A stretch of DNA of 64,000 bases from Chrysomallon squamiferum (lineage: Eukaryota > Mollusca > Gastropoda > Neomphalida > Peltospiridae), in the NCBI GenBank assembly GCA_012295275.1, contig CM022671.1, positions 8,122,227 through 8,186,226 on the forward strand, given 5' to 3'. The notes under the pieces are model-generated. The model was not told the DNA's origin. It searched no databases and saw only the letters and a program-made list of their open reading frames with translations. The translations under genes and the position numbers were made by a program. Shown here piece by piece: positions 52,206 through 64,000 of this stretch; position 1 is the stretch's first letter, and each line of letters starts with the position of its first letter.

Positions 52206-52751
52206 TTAAAAATTAATTTAATAGCCAGATACAGTTAAAACTTTTCTGTTTGAATAATTAATTACAATTACTACCAGTCATTAGATACCCATGTTTTCTA
52301 TTAATTAGCAATTTCTTAAATACAGTAACAAACAAATTATAAGTTATCTGTTAAGTGGTGCGCTGATCAGTAACATTTCACACACACAAACCACTTTATC
52401 TTCATGCAGTGCACTTAGTACACAGCAGTTGTGATAAGGGGATCAAAAGCTGGAAAATGTCAGAAAATCAAAGCACTGCAGTCAGCCTTTCAATCGGGCA
52501 TTTGGTAACTTTATGAAGCTGTTTATTTGTAGACAATGTAATGTTCGGCAATGTGCTCCTTGTTTCAACAAGGGAACAGAGACATCTTGATTGTAAATCA
52601 GTGTGAGCACAAACGTACTGGGTGATACAGACAGGTGTCTCACCTCAAACATCAATTTGTTGTTTCCATAAAGTGCAGCATGTTTTTAGACATGTATTAG
52701 AATATTCTTGTAACCTGAAGGCATTTGTACCCAAATCTTTAATGTGTAAAG

Positions 52752-52806
52752 TAAAAAAAAAATAAAAAAAAAAAAAAATCTAAAAAAAAAAAAAAAAAAA
52801 AAAAAA
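52752..52806. repeat. Interrupted poly(A) block
   Basis: Three A runs split by T and TCT. Confidence 0.9.
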
Positions 52807-53317
52807 CACAGAAAAAAGATAGGCAAATTATGATGAAAAAGAAAAAAAAAAAAGAGTTTATTACTGTTGACAATTAATAATTTACATCAAAAAGAAAATT
52901 ATTGTATAATCTAAGTTTACATTTTCAGCTTCTTAATATATAATTTTATTGTGAAAGAAAGAAATAGAAAATAATAACAACAACCACAACAAAAATAATA
53001 ATAGTTTTATAAAATATATAATTACAAACACAGATATAAACATATCCATTTATGTACATAGATAATAATTACATGTTGTTTTGAATTATTTTGCAAATAC
53101 ACTCAGCTTACATTTTAATAACCAAAAATTATTAAATTAAAAAACAATGAAAATTCCAAAAATTTCCAAAATTGTTCCTGTGAAAAGATACACGTTAAGA
53201 AATCGATCTCGAAACAAATTAATCATAGTTAATTCTGTGAAAACTATCCATCACTGTGACATACATTTAGTATTGGTGTGTTTATAAAGCATATCAATCA
53301 GTAGTAGAGCTATTTTC

Positions 53318-53480
53318 TTTAATAACACACACACGCACACACATGCCAACATTTACATACAAACATACACACCATTACACATACAAATATGCCAACATTC
53401 AGATATTCAGATATAAACACAGACATACACTATAGACATGCATGCATAAATGCAGAATAGACACACACACACACACACAA
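53318..53480 (+). repeat. CA-containing dispersed repeat D, copy 2
   Basis: It has the same layout as 50245-50415: CA-rich start, CCAACATTTACATACA, CATTACACATACA, AACATTCAGA, then ATAGACATGCATGCATAAAT and GCAGAATA and a terminal (CA)n. Confidence 0.75.
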
Positions 53481-53920
53481 AATATAAACACTGACATCTA
53501 TATAAATAGACCTGAGAATTTACTACTGTTAAAAAATCCAATATCAGCAATTTAAACAGTTACTAAATCAATATTTTAATGGCACCCAAAGAATATTATT
53601 CAACAACAACAACAAAAAAATAATATTATGGATAAAAACAAATATGGAATAAACTACAAATGTTGTGTACATTACTGAGAAACTCTGATTCTGTAAGTTG
53701 CAGGATTTACTGTCTAAACATACTCTATCCAAAACAGATATTTTAGTATGTGGTGGGTGCATCCCATGTCTGCAATACAGCAACAGCTGATCTCTCCTGG
53801 TCTTCTCTTGAGAATCAATAATCATACAGTAAAAGCTGACAGTTGATGATTAACATGCATGTGTCATTAAACAATCACTTATTCTCTTCTGCTCATTTTT
53901 ATTTTATACACATGTGGGTG

Positions 53921-53980
53921 TATCTACCTATCTATCTATCTGTGTGTGTGTGTGTGTGTGTGTATATGTATATATATATA
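53921..53980. repeat. Compound (CTAT)n(GT)n(AT)n
   Basis: CTATCTATCTATC, then about 11 GT units, then an AT array. Confidence 0.92.
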
Positions 53981-54984
53981 TTCATCATATATTCTGCATG
54001 TATATATATTATATAGCCTTACAACCTAGTACACATACATACATAGATATGTACATAAACTTACATTTCGAATAACATACACTCACCAACAATACATATC
54101 TCTCACATATAATAAATCATGTATTCATATAGAGTTACAAAAAGTATCTTTTGTTGGCTGTGTATTTGTCATATTGAGATATTTTTAATATCAGAATAAA
54201 CAAAATATAAATTACTTTTATTTGATGCAATTTGATGCTGAATTCCTTGCGTTAACCTGTAAGGTCATGATCACAATCAACGGAGCTGCAGAGAAAAACA
54301 AAACTGCGAAGGGCAGGTAAAAGCTGGCAGGGTTATTGAGCAGACATGTCAACACTCTGCCAGACAGGCGTGTATGATTGACATGTGACCTTTCAAAATG
54401 CTCTTTGGTGCAAATGCATACTAATTTCAGCAGATGAGTAATCATTCAACGCAGGCTACATTCAATTACAATCAGAGCAGTCTACCATACTGTCTCTAAT
54501 TCAAACACCAGTAATGTACAAGCCTGAATGTAAATAATGTTCCTTTTCTGCAAACTAATTGTAGCAGAAGGAAAATAATGGCTGATTAATAAGAGTTTTG
54601 GTAAACAAACATTAACCTATTTATTTATTATTTTATTAGTGTTTGGAAAAGAACTACAATGCTATACAGCTATCTGTGTAATTTCTGTTAACATGAAGGT
54701 AACAGAAAATAGAGTATATACGGTATCATAAACCTTTACGTTCCCTTTTGTGATTCAGCAATAGAGAACTTTGTTCAGGTTGAATTATTATGATATACAG
54801 AACCTCCATAATTTTAATGTAGTCAAGTAACACAGAAAATTCATAAATACCTTGACTATATTTTTTACCTCTCCATACATAAACTTGCAAGTGAAAAAAA
54901 CATTTGTTTTAGGAAATATGTTTTAAAATTATTTAATTTTTTCTTTCTTAACTTCATTTTTTTTTTTTCTCAAGATAACTCAAC

Positions 54985-55265
54985 TTAGTTGTTTAACCTG
55001 TCCTATGCTGCATGTTTTATGTGTACATGAAACGTTCATTATAATGGGGTTCCACTGTATTCCTCACCCATTATAACCTCAGTCCATTCAGACTGGTATT
55101 TTCAGTTTGTTGAGAGATGTGTTTGAAAAAGATCACTGATGATAAACTAACTGGTGATATGAGGTGTGAAAGGTTTGAAAGATAAACTGTTTATGTGTAC
55201 TACAGTGAGCTAAGTTAGGAACATGGTACTGCTGATATAACGAAAACCTGTTAAATCAACTAAAA
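54985..55265. mobile_element. Possible decayed non-autonomous transposon
   Basis: The motif TTATAATGGGGTTCCACTGT at 55040-55059 and, about 180 bp away, TATAACGAAAACCTGTTA at 55237-55254 resemble the TTATAACG(A/G)GGTTCCACTGTA-type ends I recall as widespread in invertebrate repeats. The second motif lies in the opposite sense (reverse complement TAACAGGTTTTCGTTATA). There is no coding capacity, and no target-site duplication could be defined. Confidence 0.3.
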
Positions 55266-56228
55266 TACTCTGTTCTACAAAATTTAATTAAACCATAAAC
55301 AGATTACATAATTCTTAAAGTACATGTAGACTATGAACAGTATGAGTGAGTTATAAGTGTCAGTTTCCATAAAACATTCATTAGTTATTATCCAAATTAC
55401 GATCTGCAAAAATGTAAAATAAAGTATCCACTAATTAAAATAAATAAATAAATAATTGAAAAATAAAATTGCTGAACCTAGACAAAACAAAAACATGAAT
55501 GTTATTACAACATTTATATTTTATCAGTATATTATTTTTGTGAAAAAAATGAATCAAAACAGATATTACAATCCTTAAGGCATTTTTCTTTCTACATATC
55601 TTGTTGGTGAATGTACAACGAAATAGTTTTATCAACATAATATAGTGTCAGTCAAAACAGCAATGTTTCTGAACATTAATTTGTCCACAAGCACATTACT
55701 AAATTCACTGTAGAGTGGAAACTGATTTGTTTGGAGTCCATTAACCTGTAATATAAAACAGTTATCTTGGCTTGCTGGAATCTGATACTGTTATTAGAAA
55801 TAAATTAATATACTCTGTATTCTGGAAATGTGATATAAACACAATACTCAGAGCTGGAGTTGTTCTGCAAATACATCACACACTTTTATGTTTTTTCTTT
55901 TCCTATTTTATAAACAACAATGATTCATTTGTTTAATTTTTGTAAAGGAAAATGCACATAATGCAAGTTCTACAGATAAAAAAAATCTGTATTTTGTTAA
56001 TGTTTGGTTTAAGAAATAAATAAATAAATAAAATAAATAGGTAAGGTTACCATATCAAAAAAAAACCCCACCCCAAAACAATGCTTCTATGAAGTTCTTT
56101 CCAAAAGATGCAGTGATATTTTAAATATAAGACAACAAAAATGGCTTCAGTTTTTAAAGTAAATATATAGCCATATATCTCAAAGTTCATCTAACCACAA
56201 GTATATCCTGCAGATATATAATCTCACC

Positions 56229-56234
<6 letters not shown>

Positions 56235-56263
<29 letters not shown>
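56235..56263. repeat. (GT)n microsatellite
   Basis: About 14 units. Confidence 0.95.
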
Positions 56264-56265
<2 letters not shown>

Positions 56266-56947
56266 AGCAGTATCCAGTCTATTTAAGATAAGAAATGTAT
56301 GAATTTTCAAGCCATCTTGTTTCAGTAACAACACTTCAAATACCAAGTATAAAACATCTGAATTTTACTCAATTCTAAATATTTACGTGCAGTGAATTTG
56401 TAAAAAATAAAATCAACTTTCCAATGCAACAGATGTTATACACTTTACATATATTTTAAATTTTATAATCTTACAGCATATGGAATTGTATTTTATTATC
56501 GAATTGATAAACAGTTTCAATTTAATCAGAAAAATATAGCAATGTGTTTCAAGGCTTTAGTAACATTTATCATAAGGTAACACATTTTCAGTATAATGAC
56601 AAACTATGTTTAAGTGTTTTATACCATTGAGGCATCCATCTCAATAATTTATACTATCACATCCATTTAAACCTCTAAATCTTACAGACAGTTTTAGCAT
56701 CCATTTAAATTTTACATTCCTGTGTCATCTATCAAGTGACATACAGTTTTCATTTATTTTACTGATACAATATTTATTTGCACATACCCACACATACAAC
56801 ATGTTTTTTATAATTTTAAAATGAAACTGGTTAATTATCTGCTTTATAATTATCTTCACCTTAGCTGACTGAAAACTATTTTGAAGACTCCCGACCACAA
56901 CAGATAATGATACACTTGTAAGATATTAATGATTTCCTTCCGCGTAG

Positions 56948-57068
56948 ACAATATAGATCTGCTTCCAGCAATTATCTCACTACAGAGGAAATAATGGAGA
57001 AAATCGACAAATTGCAAAGGGTAATGACCCATCCAAGAACTACACCAGAGATCATCCAAAAGGCTTGA
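56948..57068 (+). CDS. Possible terminal coding exon, unidentified
   Basis: A plausible acceptor (gatttccttccgcgtag) precedes an open plus-strand frame ending at a TGA (57066-57068). It encodes about 39 residues that look protein-like: SASSNYLTTEEIMEKID, then KLQRVMTHPRTTPEIIQKA before the stop, with an acidic/basic amphipathic helix. Local GC is higher than the surroundings. The frame is open from 56922, after a TAA. I do not recognise the family. An 88-codon antisense frame (56856-57122) overlaps but reads as a hydrophobic, Cys/Trp-rich mixture typical of a shadow. It could be a gene's last exon, a transposon remnant or chance. Confidence 0.22.
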
Positions 57069-60034
57069 ACGTCTGACATTTTGCTTACATTTGTGAAGGG
57101 GCAAAATGAGAGCACAATACATATAATTTGTTTTTGTTTGACTAAAAATGTTTAATGCTTAAATTAATTAGTAATGTTCTGAAATCCTTAAAATTAAGAA
57201 CAAAAATATGTTTAACAACATATAAATATTTGTGTTCGCTATAAACTTGTTTATGTTAAGTGAATTTTTTTTTTAAAGTTACTATTTAACAATTTGTTTC
57301 ATGTCTTTATTTTTACTCCAAGTATTTGTGTAATATATAATTTTTATCTGAAAAACATTGCAGGCAAGATGAAAACTAATGAGCTGACACCACATCAGAG
57401 ATAACTCATGTTTTAAAGCATGTGAGTCTACAAGTTATTTTAAACTAAATGACTTGAGTTTATTAGTTTTAGTTTTTTGTGAAAAAATATCATAAACCAG
57501 TTTATTTTAGGAATCAATCCAGCAAGAAAAAAAAATTAAAAATTAAAAATATATATATATATTAAAAAAAAGATGAAGAAAGAAATTTAAATGCTGATCA
57601 AATAACATTTCATGCAGAAAGATTATAATTTTATACAAAAGAATTAAAACTGGAAATACATCACTTGTTTCAAAAAAACCAACCCATTTAACCTGTGAGA
57701 TGGGTTGGAAGTTGTAAACATCCTAGCATAGCAGTAAGATCAGAACATGCAGGCTTCTCTTGTTATTAGATTAGTGACTAAGATAAACAAAGGAGATATG
57801 ACATGTGGGAAGTATCCAGATAAAACTTTGACAAGGACAGCCTTGGGGAAGGAACAACATGTCTGTAATTGCTATTAAATTCAAAACTTTATAACAGCAT
57901 ATCATCAAATGCTGTCAGAACTCTGCTGGTCTCTGTGGGATTTTTCATGAAGATAAAAACCCTGGTAACCTACAGGCAATGTGCCAGGGTTTTACTTACC
58001 TAACAGGCAGAAATGAACAATAGGCTCAGCGCAGAACTCTGACAATACTGAACTTTAATGGGCAGTCCTGCATCAATGGTTTATAAGGCTTGGCTCGTTT
58101 TTTTTTTTTAAAAGAGTAGAACACACATCTTTTTTTAAAGGTCTCTGGGTTTTTTTTTGTTTCTGTTGGGTGGCAATATATGGCAACTGCTGCCTTCTGT
58201 ATAGCAAAACATTTGGCATTTATAATCAATATTTTTCATCTTTTAATGATCCTTTCACTATAATGCTACCAGATGCAGAAACAGTTATTTCTTGTAGAAT
58301 AATATGTGGGGGAAGAAAATAGCTTGTTTATCATATAGGTTGAAAATAAAATCTATTACAGCCAGGTAATTTGACTAAATGATTTTTTTTTTTTTAAATT
58401 TCCATTAAAAATGTTAAGAAGACATTGAAACTGTTTTATCTAAATCAATAGAAAACTGCTTAATGGGGTTCCGTTTTCAACTTGATTCTAAATGGCCAGA
58501 GAGCAAACAATGAAATAGTACAGTGAATATACAACAGAAGAGAAAATAGAAGAAAGAGATAACCAAAATAGGTTTCCATACACTTTGTTTGTTTTCATAA
58601 GAACATATCTATCTTACATCTACTCAAAAGAGGTAATTAAATACAGGTACACAGAGTAAAGTTTATCTTTACCTCAACTTGTGATTATATTAACAAATTC
58701 TATGCTGGATCTGGTTGACTGGTCTGTTACAGCCAAGTGGAGGTGTAATACAATTATAGTAAAAAGCATGGGAGGAAGCAGCTGAAATAATCTTGGCATG
58801 AGATCTCACTTCCACTGCCGAGTCAGTGTAATTGTTTGGCACCATCTTGTGATCATCTCTTCAAATCAAACCTCTGCAGAGACCAGACTCTTCACGATGA
58901 CTTCAGACCAGCTGTGGTTTCTAATATTAACTCAATTTGATTTGCGTCTTTTTTCATCGTTCTTAAAAATTTATATTTATCTCACTGTATATTTACAAAC
59001 ACACGTGCGTGCACACACACACAAATATATATATGACAAATAAAAAAGAAATCAAGAAAAACAAAATCTAATTTCATTTGTATTACCAAAATAATTGCTT
59101 TTAAGACATGCTCTCTACAAATAGTAATGCCAGTTAATCAGTTAATACTTTGCAGTAATAAAGTAAGATGAAGAGAACTGCTGAAATCCAATACTGCTGA
59201 AAGAACTGTTTTTCTGAACAGATCAATATTAATACTCGAAGAAACTTTTGTAAGTAAATCAAATATGGTATTTTGATAGCAATGAATTGGTTTATGTAAG
59301 ATAATATTACTTCCATTTTTGTCAATTAAAATATTCAATTACTGACAGAAATAAGTATGTCTTATTGTTTAATATATCATTTACAAAATCAAAATTTTTA
59401 AAGACAGAACTTTAATTAACTGAAAAAAAACAAAAAAACAACAACCTAAAACAACAGTAAAACAGATAATATGATTAAATAAACTAAAAAATTAAAAACC
59501 AAAAAAAAAAAAAAAAAAAAGATGTTCCAGTTAATTTAAAATTTCTTGTTTCTGATAAGTTTATTACATTTTTTTTTTTTTTTCATATTAACAAAAAGAA
59601 ACAAGACAGAAGTAACATTTATATATAAAAGTGCTATGTATTCCCAGGTACAAAGTTAAGCAGACTTGTTTTCTTAGTACAATATTTCCAGATGGAGAAT
59701 TCTCAAAAGTGAAGATCTCCTGGATCCAGACTTACTAAACTAAACAAGATGAAGTATGGTATACAGTAGTTTGATGATCTGAGTGTGTCACAAGCTGTTG
59801 AATCAACAAACCAGCATCAGGCAAAACAAAACTCATCTGCAGAAACAGGCACACACACACACACACACAGACAGCTGCCAGTCTCATAAACCTGGTTGAT
59901 TACACAAACATTTGTTGGTTTAACTATGCAAGTAGAGACTCACTGGTCCAGCCAGAAAGATGATTCATATACTGTATACAGGAAATAAATAATAATAAAG
60001 CTTAGAATTTTGTGTTAATGCTATTTTAAACATG

Positions 60035-60104
60035 TAATAATAATAATAATAAGAATAAGAATAAGAATAAGAATAAGAATAAGAATAATAAGAATAATAA
60101 TAAT
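60035..60104. repeat. (AAT)n(AAGAAT)n array
   Basis: AAT units, then about six AAGAAT hexamers, then AAT again. It reads as Tyr-Ser repeats on the minus strand. Confidence 0.95.
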
Positions 60105-62408
60105 TTGTTTGTTGAAAGTAACCCATTTTTTTTAAATCATACACACACACACATTTTTTTTTCTCTAAGGCCTCGTGAATACATTTTAAAAAGATAAATG
60201 TAAAGTTGGGTTTGTGCACATATTTATAAATGGCTGTGTATAATACTCATTTATATTACAAATTATAAGCAATTAAATTAGAAGGATAACTTTTTTTTTT
60301 TTTTTTTTTTTTAAAAGAAGAAAAAACAATTATAGTGGGTCAAAGAAGTGAAGCACTTTAATGAACTGATCATTAATTTCCTAATTCAGCCAGCAGATTT
60401 TGAGTTGATGTGTATCAACGGCTGTGCTATATCCTGACTGTGAGTCTCAGATAAAAAGAACTTTGTGGGTAATCAGCAAAAGCAGCTCATGTCTGGCTGC
60501 AGTAAGTCTCTTATCTCTAATACCTACCATTAATATCTGTACTGAAAAAACAACTTCAGTATTAATGAGATATAACTCTGACAATAACAGAATCATAAGC
60601 AATATGAAAGGAAGCCTGTAAATGTCTGTTTTTGATGAAAATGGAAAAATGAGTGACAAAGGTTGGGATGTGTAAGAAAAGAGATAGAGAGAGAGAGAGT
60701 TAGAAAAATTCTCTTTTCAAAACCATGAATATATTGTATTGCAATGTCATGAACTCAAACACAGGCAATACAGCTTTATAATGTTACCTATATTTCAGCT
60801 TTTTTTTTTACAATCAATCATGTCACCACAGTCACTTTCTTGATTCGAAAACAGACATAAATATTTCCCTGTAAGTTTAGAGAATAAAAATAAGAACACC
60901 TTGATGTGCTAAAAAGACACACACCTGTGGCCTTATAAATCAGATTTGTGGCAGGTGTTGATAATGATTTAATAGCAAAATATTAACTTTTAACTTGGTT
61001 ATTATACTTTGCACACAGGTTCAGTCATCTTGTCAAACTTAATTAAACTCTTGTATGTTTTATACTTTTTTGATAAATCACAATATAATAAGAGTTTAAA
61101 ATGACAAAGTAATAAATATTTTATACAGAGGATATGAAAGTCAGATCAGAAGAGTTATAATTTTTACTAGTTGGATTAGATTATGTTTCTAATTGAAATA
61201 TCTAATATATCTTTGAACATAATGATCTTCTTTCCAAGGTAACAGTATACTTCAAAAGCAGCAAACTTAAGTATATTACCAACCTTCTGTATTTCAATTA
61301 GATAAACCTTTTAATACACATGTTTCTGAAAATAATTTTTTACTGTAATGAATGTGTTTAAAGTAGCCACAAAACAAGAAAGTTTACAAGTTACTGTTTT
61401 TATAGCATATTCTATTTTGTTTTAGTAACACATGGTTACTCTGCAATGATCTTTTAAGTAGATTTATTTATAGGACTGCCTGAAGTTTAATAAAAACATA
61501 ATTAAATACACCTACACAGTTTGTACAATCATTAAAAAAAATAACATAAAGATATTAATTATAGAATGATGATGTGTCATCTGAATAATTTCAATTTAAC
61601 ATACGTGCACAATAATGTCATAAACTTCGTGAAAATGTGAAAAAGATTAAAGGTTTCTATTTCATCAGCCAGTATTTCATCTGAAAGTATCATTATATAT
61701 TCAAACTTAATGGTGCAAATAGAAAAGAAAATTAACAGTGATGCAAACAGAATTTATAGTTTTCATTATTTAGAGAACATCTCATGCCTCTGGCATGATT
61801 TTATAAAATGTGCTGAGCTCAGCATATATGGTAAAATCTATTTGTTTCTTTTATCTCAGTTTTATGTTTCCATTAAATCTCCTTTCATTAATCTGAAAAA
61901 ACATTTATAATACAGTAGTTTGGCACCAGAATGTTGATCAGTTCTCTTTAAATGTAAGAATAATTACTAAATGAACGAAGGGAAAAAACACTCTAAAACC
62001 TTTTTTTGATGAGTAGGAGATATGAAAAAGAAAAATGATAACGTCACATCTGCCAAAAAGCCTAAATATTTTTTATCCTTTTGAAAAAAAAAGTCCATGA
62101 TTGATAGATGCAAACCAAGCATCAACAAAGAGTTCAAATAGAAGTTATTGTTGTTTTGTAAACACCAAGCATGAAGAACATTGCACCAGTCAAATTGCAG
62201 AGTTCAAGCTACATGTGCAGGTATCAAATTTCAAGACGCTTACACCATAAATACAGAAAAGAATTACTGTTCCAGATGTTTCTTTCTTTCCTGGCATCTA
62301 TATATGAAATATTACTATGCTGGTTTAAACCTTCAGATCCAAAGAAAATGAAACCAGCAATCTTCATAATTTTGCAAATAAACATTTCCACATTTGTTAT
62401 GTATGTTA

Positions 62409-62411
<3 letters not shown>

Positions 62412-62482
<71 letters not shown>
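62412..62482. repeat. Compound (GT)n(GA)n microsatellite
   Basis: About 25 GT units directly joined to about 10 GA units. Confidence 0.96.
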
Positions 62483-63588
62483 CAGACAAAATTATGGTAT
62501 TGTTTGTAACTGTAGACAGTAAACTTTTTTCATTTATTAAGTATTAATGTAATTTATATGTTTGGGAGAAAGAACTTCCTGATTTAGAATACAAAACTAT
62601 CTTTTGCCAGATTAAGTTCATGAGTTAGGGAAGTGAAATTCAACACCACTACCATACATAACTTTAATAATCAATTATGTTCTTTGTCATGAAACATTGT
62701 TAATTTTACAAACGATTAGAAATTTCTAAATTTTTCATTTTTGTAATCTGAATATTCTAAGATAAGGAGATTATATACAAAAATTCAATACTGGGGATTA
62801 TACAATATAATCCTTTATTAATTTATTTCATGTTTTGGCACACTCCGTGACTAATTAGATTTTAAAATACATCTTGTATCAGTACAACAGTTGCTTTTAA
62901 AATGAACATAAATATATTCATATTGTTCTGAAGCAAGCCTCTGAATTTTTAACTACTGGCTTGCAATTAAATTGCAGTAGAACATGCAAAAAACAGGTAT
63001 ACATTACAAATAATGACTGGGTCGAACAACCCAGATTGTAAATATACAATTATTTGCTGGTCATGTTGAATGGTTTAAAAAATCCACTTTCGTCTTCTGA
63101 CCTTAGCCAAATATCTAGTGCTAACCTCTCAACTTTTTTCATTTACACTGTATTTAATTTCTCTTTTAATATATATTTAAAAAAAGCATTTATAAAAAGA
63201 GAAAAAAAAGAAGCAAAATATGTTAAATTTGTATACATTAAAAACAGTTTGGTCTGGTTTTGGAAGGATGTTATATTCATTGAAGTCACTGAAGCAAAAA
63301 GAGATGATTTAATACTGTGTATTTTATATTTTAAAACAAAAAACATTTTATTACAAATTTTTTTTCCATTTTAATTTTTTTTAAATAAACTATGAACAGT
63401 GTATTATATTGAAGTCTTGCAGATCTTATGACTTATCTAAACTTTGTATTAACATTATGTCAACATTAAAATAAATAATATTAAATAAACATTTTATTTA
63501 ATAATTAATGTTTGGATATTTAGAATTGCCGGTACACTGATTTTTTTTTTAAAGGTAACTTTAATTTTCTGATTCTTATTTAACATAT

Positions 63589-63615
63589 TCACACACACAC
63601 ACACACACACACACA
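63589..63615. repeat. (CA)n microsatellite
   Basis: About 13 units, then CAAACAAACA. Confidence 0.95.
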
Positions 63616-64000
63616 AACAAACACAAAAAAAAATATTAATGTTTTTTGAATACACAGATTTTTTTATCCCTAAACTCAGATATTCAAACTGTCAAATAAA
63701 TCTGATAATGACCAAACCAAAACTTTCTCTCAAGTTAGTGTTTTGAAAAATATCCAGTTTTCCTGCTGGACAGAAATATATCAGGTCACATTAGTGACTA
63801 ATATTAATGACAGCAATACAACATAATCAGAAGACCTTAAGGAAATTGACTATAGTCACACTGGCATACCAAAATGATAATGACTTAAGGCAGCAACACA
63901 AACAAGGTTAAGCATGTGCATCAGCTTAATCCAACTCTTGGCAGTCTGATTTACAATTTACCATCACTGTCAGACAATATTTACATTTTCATTTATCAGT

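Larger units (their letters stand above)
50578..56947. other. Gene-free stretch
   Basis: The stretch is AT-rich, with a CA-containing repeat copy at 53318-53480, poly(A) blocks at 52178-52205 and 52752-52806, and a possible decayed transposon at 54985-55265. Somewhat less AT-rich patches lie at 50660-50880, 52370-52690 and 54230-54470. No supported exon; the 75-codon minus frame at 54218-54445 has no recognisable domain. Confidence 0.6.
57069..64000. other. Gene-free stretch to window end
   Basis: The stretch is AT-rich with arrays at 60035-60104, 62412-62482 and 63589-63615. A strong minus-strand donor-like site (GTTAG|GTAAGT, exon side from 57993) follows sequence with no ATG in the usable frame, so at most it marks a non-coding leader exon. 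No supported coding sequence. Confidence 0.6.

Noticed and set aside
57993-58090. Possible minus-strand exon before a GTTAG|GTAAGT donor
   Set aside because: The phase that would fit srGAP has a TAA and no ATG after it; only a non-coding leader exon would be possible.
60358-60376. TTAATGA-ACTGA-TCATTAA inverted repeat
   Set aside because: AT-rich 7-bp arms are expected by chance in this composition.
63054-63374. 106-codon plus frame
   Set aside because: Phe/Ile/Lys-rich, AT-driven, with a shadow frame on the other strand.

Overview
This is AT-rich eukaryotic (animal) genomic DNA, and almost all of it is intron or intergenic sequence. The evidence is three short coding blocks on the minus strand with GT/AG splice boundaries and matching phases, long gene-free stretches, many di-, tri- and tetranucleotide microsatellites, and poly(A)/poly(T) tracts. 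There is no bacterial-type gene organisation, rRNA, convincing tRNA, CRISPR array or intact transposon gene. The coding blocks encode the N-terminal F-BAR part of a SLIT-ROBO Rho GTPase-activating protein (srGAP), a family found in animals. Long introns, simple-repeat load and low GC would suit a mollusc, possibly a cephalopod, but that is only an inference.

Layout. The srGAP gene runs right to left. Three exons lie at 3062-3245, 2244-2412 and 39-101, separated by introns of 649 and 2142 bp, and they splice in frame into 138 complete codons. The rest of the F-BAR domain and the expected RhoGAP and SH3 domains would lie beyond the left edge. The first of these exons begins in phase 1, so it needs an upstream exon that supplies the start codon. 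I did not find the canonical N-terminal exon (the vertebrate-like segment ending ...QVK). I did find two minus-strand candidates for alternative first coding exons: 40192-40288 (32 codons plus 1 nt, good Kozak context, GTGAGT donor) and 50521-50545 (8 codons plus 1 nt, AAAAG|GTAAGT donor). Both end in the required phase. If real, they imply 5' introns of about 37 and 47 kb and isoforms with different N-termini on the F-BAR domain.

The rest (about 3.2-64 kb) is non-coding as far as I can tell. It holds a (CT)n array of about 141 bp, large (CA)n, (ATT)n and GATA-type arrays, several unnamed repeat pairs (for example 2.5/2.7/9.9 kb, 31.1/33.0 kb, 42.3/43.8 kb, 50.3/53.3 kb), local tandem duplications (10.6, 25.0, 26.1, 27.1 kb), a possible decayed transposon near 55 kb, and a few islands of lower AT and higher CpG (8.7, 15.3, 20.9, 54.3 kb) that could be regulatory. 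One plus-strand open stretch at 56948-57068 reads like a terminal coding exon, but I cannot assign it.
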